Shown: positions 1-4,763 of the stretch, piece by piece
Position numbering within the stretch: position 1 is the stretch's first letter
How the letters are laid out: every line of letters begins with the position of its first letter
Assembly (NCBI GenBank): GCA_028877045.1
Contig: JAGWPQ010000392.1
Coordinates: 1 to 5,186, forward strand
Direction of reading: 5' to 3'
Source: Bacteroidota bacterium
Lineage (GTDB): Bacteria; Bacteroidota; Bacteroidia; Chitinophagales; Chitinophagaceae
Length of the DNA: 5,186 nucleotides
Program-made: the position numbers and the translations under genes
The notes under the pieces: generated by a model
The model's input: only the letters and a program-made list of their open reading frames with translations
The model's database searches: none
Told to the model about the DNA's origin: nothing

Positions 1-434
1 ACGATGAAGGTGCTGCCATGTTTGGCGGCGTTGCAGGCCATGCAGGATTGTTCAGCAATGCATACGATCTGGCGCTATTGTATCAAATGCTTTTGAATGG
101 TGGCGAATTGAATGGCGTTCGTTTATTGAAAAAAGAAACCATCGACTGGTTCACTGCTTACAACAGTGAAGTTAGCCGCAGAGGTTTGGGTTTTGATAAG
201 CCGGAAAAAGATAATGAAACTCGCAAAAATCCTTATCCGTCAAAATCAGCATCGCCTGAAACCTTTGGCCACACAGGCTTTACAGGCACTTGTGTTTGGG
301 TTGACCCGAAATATAATTTGGTTTATATTTTCTTATCGAACCGTGTTAACCCAACAAGGGATAATAATAAATTAAGTCAGCTTAATATCCGTCCAAAGAT
401 TCAGGAAGCCATTTATAACGCAATTATAAAGTAG
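1..434 (+). CDS. C-terminal part of a beta-lactamase-family serine hydrolase, probably the tail of a GH3-serine hydrolase fusion (5' end outside window)
   Basis: The frame is open from base 3 with no stop, so the ATG at 18 is internal and about 143 C-terminal residues are visible. The stretch beginning DEGAAMFGGVAGHAGLFS is the conserved G-G-x-A-G-H-A-G-L-x-S segment of class C beta-lactamase/penicillin-binding-like esterases. HTGFTGT (HTG at 270-278) is the equivalent of the KTG motif lining the active site. The end, with FLSNRVNPTRDNNKL and IRPKIQEAIYNAI, resembles the tail of Bacteroidota proteins in which a GH3 beta-N-acetylhexosaminidase-like domain is fused to a serine-hydrolase domain, and these are thought to act on cell-wall material. 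The SxxK serine, the YxN motif and any GH3 domain would lie upstream, so the fusion is inferred from resemblance. The next gene starts 66 bases after the TAG stop, and no terminator is visible between them. Confidence 0.8.
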   Translation, partial: DEGAAMFGGVAGHAGLFSNAYDLALLYQMLLNGGELNGVRLLKKETIDWFTAYNSEVSRRGLGFDKPEKDNETRKNPYPSKSASPETFGHTGFTGTCVWVDPKYNLVYIFLSNRVNPTRDNNKLSQLNIRPKIQEAIYNAIIK

Positions 435-445
435 CCATATATTCA

Positions 446-477
446 TTTTAAAGAGCAATGCGAAAACAATACCTTCG
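446..477 (+). promoter_or_regulatory. Possible Bacteroidota-type promoter for the lipoprotein gene
   Basis: TACCTTCG at 470-477 matches five of the six defined bases of the -7 consensus TAnnTTTG. A TTTT run at 446-449 lies 20 bases upstream, where the -33 TTTG is expected. Transcription would start a few bases after 480, giving a leader of about 15-20 bases that is A/T-rich and lacks a Shine-Dalgarno site, as is usual in this phylum. Both elements are imperfect, and readthrough from the hydrolase gene is an alternative. Confidence 0.3.
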
Positions 478-500
478 TATTACTTCTAAATAAAATAAAA

Positions 501-2207
501 ATGAAAAAGTTTATCGTATCTGCATCTATGTTTTTTGCAGTTGCAATTGTAATAAGCTCCTGCTCATCCAAAGGCCCGAAAGAAGCAAAGTTTATTCCTA
601 AAGACGCTTCGTTTGTGATGGTTGTAGATGCCGGTTCTTTGAAAAACAAATTGCAGGCAGCCAATATTAATATCGACAGTATCATCAATAAAATATTTGA
701 GCAGGATTCTTCTCAGGCAAGGCATAAACAAATCCTGAAAGAGTTTCAGGAAAATATTGTGTGGAATGCTCAATTTTTTATTTTCTCCACCAGCAAAAAA
801 ATATCTTCTGTTGCACATGGCGAAAGTTATAATTTGATTGCACCCATAAAAGATTCGGCAAGATTGTATGCTTTTATTCATAAACAAGATGAATTGAAAG
901 ACAAGAAAGTAGTGCATGAAAAAAAATATAGTTACATGCAATTGGGCAACGACGTTTGTTTGAGCTGGACCGATAAAAATGTGATCGCAACTTTTTATCA
1001 TGTTACCGAAAACAAAAGAATGACTATCGATTCGGTGGTGCATGTTAATGAACCCGAATCGATCAATAAGATCGATGAATTAAAAAAACAGGTTGATGCA
1101 TTTTATACGCAAAGCGAATCTGAGTCATTGGCCTCTGTTTCAATGTTCATGGGCCTCTTCAAAGAAAAGGCCGATGCTTATACATTCAGCGGCAGCAGCA
1201 GTATCTCGAAATATTTAAGCATGATGCCGGTACAGTTGCCCAAGTTGGAAGACCTGCTGAAAGATAATTTTACCACATCAACTTTTAGTTTTGAAGAAGG
1301 AAAAATAACTGCAAAATCTTCCTTCTATCCAAATAAAACATTGAGTGCTATTTTCAAAAAATACAGCGGGCCAACCGTTAATTTATCGATGGTAGAAAAT
1401 TATCCTTCACAAAATATCAATGGATTTTTATTGGCTTCTGTTAACCCGCAGGTATTTAATGAAATATTAAAAGAACTGGATGTTGATGCTTTGATGAACA
1501 GTTATTTCGAAAAATTAAATATCAGCAGTGACGATCTGTTTAAATGTTTGAAAGGTGATATTGCTGTTGCAGTTTCGGATATCAACCTGGGCAGATTTTC
1601 GGGCAACAAAGACACACAGGGCAAGGATCAAATTGGGAAAATGGTTTTCAATGCCGCTGTTGGTGATAAAAAGAGTTTCGATAAAATGATGGACAAAGCT
1701 GCCGAAAACGGGTTGCTTGTAAAACAAAACAACACGTATAAAGCAGGAGGTTTATTGCAGATATTTGGGATTTATGTTCATATTGATGATAAGAATTTAA
1801 TTGTAGCAAGCGATTCGCTTACCTACGCACAATATGTTTCCAAAACAGGCAAAGCAAATATCAGCGCCGATGTGATCAGTCAGATAAAAGATAAGTCCAG
1901 TGCGGCTTACGTCAATATCGAAAGTATTATTTCGGGAGTAAGTTCAAATAAATTTTCTTCGGGCGACAGTTCTGCTTACGCTACTGCAAAGAATACTTTT
2001 AAAGACATTATTGCTACAAGCAGTAATTACGACGGAACAAAAATTGCCAGCGAATTTAATTTGAGGTTGAAGAATGAAAAACAAAACAGTTTGGTTACGC
2101 TGATGAGTTTGTTTACCAATTTCAGCAGCAATTATGTGAAGAACCATCAAAAAGATGATTCCTTCGAGCACTTATTATTATTAGATCCTTCGATGGGAAA
2201 TTTTTAA
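501..2207 (+). CDS. DUF4836-like lipoprotein
   Basis: This 568-residue protein begins with a lipoprotein signal: basic MKK, a hydrophobic stretch at residues 4-18, and a lipobox I-S-S-C with the lipidated cysteine at residue 21. The mature protein should therefore be membrane-anchored in the envelope. Residues after the cysteine (SSKGPKEAK) are not the acidic run used as a surface-export signal in some Bacteroidota, so the leaflet is undecided. The segment KFIPKDASFVMVVDAGSLKNKL (residues 30-51) and the overall length and domain-free look fit the DUF4836 family, whose function is unknown. No catalytic motif was recognised. The later part (about residues 340-460) repeats a pattern of short beta-strands and DKK/DKN turns, suggesting tandem related subdomains. 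The ATG at 501 is chosen because it gives the signal peptide directly. An intrinsic terminator follows 16 bases after the stop. Confidence 0.75.
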   Translation: MKKFIVSASMFFAVAIVISSCSSKGPKEAKFIPKDASFVMVVDAGSLKNKLQAANINIDSIINKIFEQDSSQARHKQILKEFQENIVWNAQFFIFSTSKKISSVAHGESYNLIAPIKDSARLYAFIHKQDELKDKKVVHEKKYSYMQLGNDVCLSWTDKNVIATFYHVTENKRMTIDSVVHVNEPESINKIDELKKQVDAFYTQSESESLASVSMFMGLFKEKADAYTFSGSSSISKYLSMMPVQLPKLEDLLKDNFTTSTFSFEEGKITAKSSFYPNKTLSAIFKKYSGPTVNLSMVENYPSQNINGFLLASVNPQVFNEILKELDVDALMNSYFEKLNISSDDLFKCLKGDIAVAVSDINLGRFSGNKDTQGKDQIGKMVFNAAVGDKKSFDKMMDKAAENGLLVKQNNTYKAGGLLQIFGIYVHIDDKNLIVASDSLTYAQYVSKTGKANISADVISQIKDKSSAAYVNIESIISGVSSNKFSSGDSSAYATAKNTFKDIIATSSNYDGTKIASEFNLRLKNEKQNSLVTLMSLFTNFSSNYVKNHQKDDSFEHLLLLDPSMGNF

Positions 2208-2222
2208 AATAAATATTTTTAC

Positions 2223-2249
2223 AAAGAGCTGCATTCGTGCAGCTTTTTT
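2223..2249 (+). terminator. Intrinsic terminator after the lipoprotein gene
   Basis: AGCTGCA (2227-2233), a TTCG tetraloop (2234-2237) and TGCAGCT (2238-2244) form a perfect seven-pair stem, followed by TTTTT to 2249. The stem can be extended outward by AAAG against the T-run. It lies just after the lipoprotein stop and before the ABC gene, so it should end the upstream transcript and uncouple the two genes. The flanking A and T runs would let it work, more weakly, from the other side too. Confidence 0.88.
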
Positions 2250-2275
2250 CTTTTATCTAATCGTATTTTCGTCAC

Positions 2276-2923
2276 ATGCAGATCGCACTGAAACAAATTG
2301 TACCTATTCCGCTGAAAGATAAATTTGCGCAACGCAATTCTGATGTGTGGAATCAAACAATTTCATTTCATCATGGTGAATGGATAAAAATTAAAGCACC
2401 CAGCGGTACGGGCAAAACAACTTTCATTCATACTTTATATAAACTCCGCCACGATTATTCAGGAAATATTTTTTATGATGATAAAGAAATAAAAAATATT
2501 TCGGGTGATGTGCTGGCGCAGATACGTCAGCAAAAAATAAGTATCGTTTTTCAGGACCTGCGTTTATTTCCCAATCTTACTGCCAGAGAAAATATTGAAT
2601 TGAAACGTGTGCTGCAAACACCTTTTCATGAAGCAAATGTTATTGATGAAATGGCCGAAAAACTGGGTGTAGCAAGCATTTTAAATCAACGTGCCGGGTT
2701 ATGCAGTTACGGCGAGCAACAACGTATCGCCATCATCCGGGCATTGATACAACCTTTTGTATGGTTGTTTCTGGATGAACCTTTCAGTCATTTAGATCAC
2801 GAAAATATTTCGAAAGCATCGGCATTGATCGCAGAAGAATGCAGCAAAAGAAAGGCAGGATTTATTTTAACCGATCTGGATGAAGACGAACATTTTAATT
2901 ACAGCAAGAGAATGAAATTATAA
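2276..2923 (+). CDS. Small ABC-type ATP-binding protein (LolD/FtsE-like size) with degenerate motifs
   Basis: This 215-residue single nucleotide-binding domain has the core motifs in order: Walker A APSGTGKTT (residues 41-49), Q-loop VFQD (Q93), signature SYGEQQR (144-150), Walker B VWLFLDEP (162-169, D167 and catalytic E168) and D-loop SHLD (171-174). Size and the LFPNLTARENI segment resemble ATPases of the LolD/FtsE/MacB group, which energise FtsX-like permeases. Two features are unusual. The signature is CSYGEQ rather than LSGGQ, and the H-loop position is Asp (ILTDLDED, D200) where THD is expected about 32 residues after the glutamate. No permease is encoded next to it. A stop at 2258 and the lack of another early Met fix the start at 2276. 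A weak -7 box (TATTTTCG, 2264-2271) ends only four bases before the ATG, which would make a leaderless or nearly leaderless mRNA if real. Confidence 0.85.
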   Translation: MQIALKQIVPIPLKDKFAQRNSDVWNQTISFHHGEWIKIKAPSGTGKTTFIHTLYKLRHDYSGNIFYDDKEIKNISGDVLAQIRQQKISIVFQDLRLFPNLTARENIELKRVLQTPFHEANVIDEMAEKLGVASILNQRAGLCSYGEQQRIAIIRALIQPFVWLFLDEPFSHLDHENISKASALIAEECSKRKAGFILTDLDEDEHFNYSKRMKL

Positions 2924-2950
2924 ATATTGAATATTATTTAGAGAATGCAA

Positions 2951-2979
2951 TGTCATGCTGAGGCTCTCGAAGCATGATT
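2951..2979. repeat. REP-like palindrome, copy 1 (CATGCT type)
   Basis: TCATGCT (2953-2959) and AGCATGA (2971-2977) form a seven-base inverted repeat around an 11-base centre GAGGCTCTCGA. The same arms with the same 11-base spacing recur at 4475-4499, and a longer-loop version occurs at 4348-4393. In addition, GAGGCTCTCGAAG (2960-2972) is the exact reverse complement of CTTCGAGAGCCTC at 3006-3018, so this unit can also form a 13-pair hairpin with its partner. It lies 28 bases after the ABC gene and could act as a transcript-end structure, though it lacks a long T-run. Confidence 0.75.
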
Positions 2980-3000
2980 TATAAAATGAGTTTTCGTTTA

Positions 3001-3019
3001 TCACCCTTCGAGAGCCTCC
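3001..3019. repeat. Left half of a REP-like palindrome interrupted by the IS110 element
   Basis: The bases TCACCCTTCGAGAGCCTC (3001-3018) form one half of a palindromic unit. The matching end AGGGTGACAG appears at 4275-4284, beyond the insertion sequence. Joined, CACCCT and AGGGTG become inverted arms around TCGAGAGCCTC, again an 11-base centre. The rebuilt unit is the reverse complement of copy 1 (2953-2977) apart from two bases in each arm. This strongly suggests the insertion occurred between these halves. Confidence 0.7.
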
Positions 3020-3072
3020 TTTAGATTAAAATAGTTCTTTGATAATTGAATAGCAGTAAAAAGTGAGATGAA

Positions 3073-3080
3073 TATTTTTG
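3073..3080 (+). promoter_or_regulatory. -7 promoter box for the predicted bridge RNA and transposase
   Basis: TATTTTTG matches all six defined bases of the Bacteroidota -7 consensus TAnnTTTG. Transcription would begin around 3084-3087, at the edge of the first RNA stem. The -33 element is weak: the nearest TTG is at 3046-3048, 24 bases away, rather longer than usual. Because the box is internal to the left end, expression would not strictly need the circular junction, although the junction could add upstream sequence. Confidence 0.5.
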
Positions 3081-3084
3081 TGGA

Positions 3085-3228
3085 AAGAAGTGGGGTGAAC
3101 TTTGAGAGCCTCCAGATTAATGATCTAGACCTTGTATTAGTCCCCACCTCCGTCCACGGTTGCCAAGGCCCATTTAGAATAGTAAGTCCTTCAAGACTAA
3201 TTAAAGGTCTTAGGCTAGGCAACTTTTT
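3085..3228 (+). ncRNA. Predicted IS110 bridge RNA with target-binding and donor-binding loops
   Basis: Two stem-loop domains follow each other between the -7 box and the transposase gene. Domain 1 is closed by GTGGGG (3090-3095) with CCCCAC (3142-3147). Inside it are CTTTGAGAGCCTCC (3100-3113, 13/14 identical to the left target flank 3006-3019), a small hairpin AGAT/ATCT (3114-3117 with 3123-3126), and ACCTTG (3129-3134), which can pair with CAGGGT of the right flank using one G-U pair. Domain 2 is closed by GTTGCC (3159-3164) with GGCAAC (3218-3223), plus GCC (3168-3170) with GGC (3213-3215). Inside it are TTTAGAATA (3173-3181, matching the element's right end), a hairpin AGTC/GACT (3185-3188 with 3195-3198), and TAAAGG (3202-3207), complementary to the left end CCTTTA (3018-3023). 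T-run 3224-3228 follows. The order outer stem, left guide, hairpin, right guide, repeated twice, is the known IS621 bridge-RNA plan. Exact ends are inferred. Confidence 0.72.
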
Positions 3229-3251
3229 ATAAACTGTGTAAACACAAAATT

Positions 3252-4241
3252 ATGAAAGTTCAGCACATCATCGGAGCCGACCTCTCCAAAAAAAGTATTG
3301 ATTTGGTTTGTCATTTGTTTAAAAGCCATATTCAAATCGAAAACTCTCCCGGAGGGTTTGAAAATTTATTGCAATGGTTTGATCAACAACAAATCAATCT
3401 TTCTGAAACAATGATCGTGATGGAACACACAGGGTTTTACAGCTATTGTTTTGAAAAGTTTTTACACCGGTATCAAATCGCTTTTTGCAAAGTGAATGCA
3501 CTTGCCATTAAGAGATCAATAGGGTTGGTGCGGGGCAAAACAGATAAACTTGATGCTTCAAGAATTGCTGCATATGGCTACGAAAAAAGGGACAAACTTG
3601 TTGTTGATGTTCCGGCCAGTGATGCTCTGAAACGTTTGCAAATGCTGTATTCTACCCGTGAAAGATTAGTGAAACAAAGAGCTTCATTAACCTGTGCAAT
3701 CAAAGAATACAGAAACATTGGCATCTCCGAAAAAGACATCATCATGCAAACACAATTGCAATTGATTAAAAAGTTTGATACGCAAATTGAAAAATTGATG
3801 AATGAAATAGAATCTATCATCAACGAACAAGAAACAATGAAACAAAATTTTCATTTACTGCAAAGCATCAGGGGCGTTGGTAGAATAGTAGCATTAACCA
3901 CTATTATCAAAACGCGCAACTTTACTCGTTTTGCTAATGCAAGAAAGTTTGCTTGCTTTTGTGGTACTGCTCCTTTTGAACATAGCTCAGGAACGAGTAT
4001 CAGAAAGAAATCCAGAGTAAGTCATCTTGCTGATAAACAAATGAAAGCATTGCTTGATCTGTCGGCTAAATCTGCTATCCAATATGACAAAGAACTACGT
4101 GAATATTATTTAAAACGAACAGAAGCTGGTAAATCAAAAATGAGTACCATCAATGTTGTTCGAAACAAAATTTTATATCGCATGTTTGCTGTTATTAAAC
4201 GACAAACACCATTTACAGAGAACTATTTACAAGCTGCTTAA
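3252..4241 (+). CDS. IS110-family DEDD transposase (bridge-RNA-guided recombinase)
   Basis: This intact 329-residue protein has the two-domain IS110 architecture. The N-terminal RuvC-like DEDD domain shows D10 (GADLSKKSID), E58 (VMEHTG), D98 and D101 (KTDKLDASRIA). A helical, probably coiled-coil middle (about residues 125-198) follows. The C-terminal Transposase_20 (IS116/IS110/IS902) domain contains SIRGVGRIVALTTI (205-218), the FACFCGTAP segment (233-241), and SSGTS (245-249), where S246 or S245 is the likely nucleophilic serine. Known family members form and insert circular intermediates using the DEDD and serine residues, guided by a structured RNA encoded in the element's end. The ATG at 3252 gives MKVQHIIGADLSKK, the usual distance from start to the first aspartate. 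It probably shares a transcript with the upstream RNA by readthrough past the T-run at 3224-3228. A small TGTGT/ACACA inverted repeat (3235-3246) lies just before the start and may affect translation. Confidence 0.93.
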   Translation: MKVQHIIGADLSKKSIDLVCHLFKSHIQIENSPGGFENLLQWFDQQQINLSETMIVMEHTGFYSYCFEKFLHRYQIAFCKVNALAIKRSIGLVRGKTDKLDASRIAAYGYEKRDKLVVDVPASDALKRLQMLYSTRERLVKQRASLTCAIKEYRNIGISEKDIIMQTQLQLIKKFDTQIEKLMNEIESIINEQETMKQNFHLLQSIRGVGRIVALTTIIKTRNFTRFANARKFACFCGTAPFEHSSGTSIRKKSRVSHLADKQMKALLDLSAKSAIQYDKELREYYLKRTEAGKSKMSTINVVRNKILYRMFAVIKRQTPFTENYLQAA

Positions 4242-4273
4242 AACTTTTTTTGCAGTTTGTGAATCTTAGAATA

Positions 4274-4284
4274 CAGGGTGACAG
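4274..4284. repeat. Right half of the REP-like palindrome split by the IS110 element
   Basis: CAGGGTGACAG completes the palindrome whose left half is at 3001-3018: AGGGTG is the reverse complement of CACCCT at 3002-3007. GGTGACA recurs at 4298-4304, so the flank may hold a further degenerate copy. The rest of 4285-4345 shows no gene, only a weak GACAT/ATGTC inverted repeat (4301-4305 with 4318-4322). Confidence 0.65.
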
Positions 4285-4345
4285 CACGTTTCCAAATGGT
4301 GACATAACTTTTATATAATGTCGTGTTTTGTAGTATGATTTTTTT

Positions 4346-4441
4346 TGTCATGCTGTCCAAAAGGACTCCTTTAGAGAGGCATTCGAAGCATGGCGAACGA
4401 AATGCATTTATTTAATCACCCTTCGGGAACCTCATGTGTGA
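4346..4441. repeat. REP-like paired palindrome, copy 2
   Basis: TGTCATGCT (4346-4354) and AGCATGG (4387-4393) are the outer arms, here enclosing a longer centre that contains its own hairpin GTCC-AAAA-GGAC (4355-4366) and CTCCTTTAGAGAGG. After a spacer of about 22 bases comes TCACCCTTCGGGAACCTCA (4416-4434), the same partner unit as at 3001, with a decayed right arm (GTGTGA at 4436-4441 in place of AGGGTGA). The order and spacing of CATGCT-type and CACCCT-type palindromes match copy 1, so the repeated unit is a doublet. No coding frame is supported here. Confidence 0.65.
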
Positions 4442-4472
4442 TAACACGTCAGTTAGACGACAGTAAGTTTCT

Positions 4473-4540
4473 CGTCATGCTAAGGCATTCGAAGCATGAT
4501 GAAGCGGATAATTATCTTACAATTTTTCCTTCGAGTTGAT
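4473..4540. repeat. REP-like palindrome, copy 3, with decayed partner
   Basis: CGTCATGCT and AGCATGATG frame an 11-base centre AAGGCATTCGA (arms 4475-4481 and 4493-4499), matching the geometry of copy 1 with a changed centre. CCTTCGAG at 4528-4535 may be the remnant of the CACCCT-type partner. The unit is followed directly by the terminator at 4546. Confidence 0.6.
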
Positions 4541-4545
4541 CATGT

Positions 4546-4582
4546 AAGCTCCGTTGTTTTTTAAAGATACCGGAGCTTTTTT
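4546..4582 (+). terminator. Intrinsic terminator after the repeat/IS region
   Basis: AAGCTCCG (4546-4553) and CGGAGCTT (4571-4578) form a perfect eight-pair stem around a 17-base T-rich loop, followed by a T-run reaching 4582. There is no T-run on the other side, so it works on the + strand. No gene ends close by. It may be the original terminator of the ABC gene transcript, displaced by the repeats and the insertion, and it would shield the TIG-protein gene from IS-derived transcription. Confidence 0.75.
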
Positions 4583-4763
4583 ATTGCCCTTGAAAGCCAA
4601 GCCGGTTACAGCTTACCTTATAAATACATTAAAATATTATTTAAGTTTAATGGGAATTTAAGTATGATTTTTTGTAATCTGTTTGGCTACAACATATCTT
4701 CATTTATTACAATTTTAACTGTCGTCTTAAATACTACATCTCTCTTCATCCAAAACAATACTT

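Larger units (their letters stand above)
3019..4274 (+). mobile_element. IS110-family insertion sequence inserted in a REP-like repeat
   Basis: The element of about 1.25 kb consists of a noncoding left end of about 230 bases holding a predicted bridge RNA, one intact DEDD transposase gene, and a right end of only about 32 bases after the stop. No terminal inverted repeats and no obvious target duplication are visible, as expected for the IS110 family. Ends are deduced from the two halves of the split REP-like palindrome (3001-3018 and 4275-4284) and from matches of the RNA guides to both junctions. They are reliable to about one or two bases: the left junction reads CCT-CC-TTTAG and the right AATA-CA-GGGT, so the presumed two-base cores share only their first C. 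Every part is intact, so the copy may be active. Confidence 0.82.

Noticed and set aside
166..375. Second-frame open frame of 69 codons in the serine hydrolase gene
   Set aside because: It is covered by the hydrolase frame, which carries conserved motifs throughout; this is an out-of-frame shadow.
564..1043. Minus-strand open frame of 159 codons inside the lipoprotein gene
   Set aside because: It lies wholly antisense to a convincing 568-residue lipoprotein gene, and its translation is rich in F, I, H and C without any family resemblance.
3010..3120. Target-site duplication created by the insertion (GAGAGCCTCC at 3010 and 3104)
   Set aside because: The second copy lies inside the element's left end rather than at its far end, and it falls at the target-guide position of the RNA, which explains it better.
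3001..3222. Minus-strand open frame of 73 codons in the IS left end
   Set aside because: It overlaps the REP half and almost the whole predicted bridge RNA, has no recognisable domain or leader, and its openness is explained by the structured sequence on the other strand.
4241..4258. AAACT/AGTTT inverted repeat with a T-run as a transposase terminator
   Set aside because: The stem is only five A/T-rich pairs and the T-run is in the loop rather than after the stem, so it does not look like an intrinsic terminator.
2951..4540. CRISPR array
   Set aside because: The repeats are palindromic, few, unevenly spaced and differ in centre sequence; there are no uniform spacers or cas genes.
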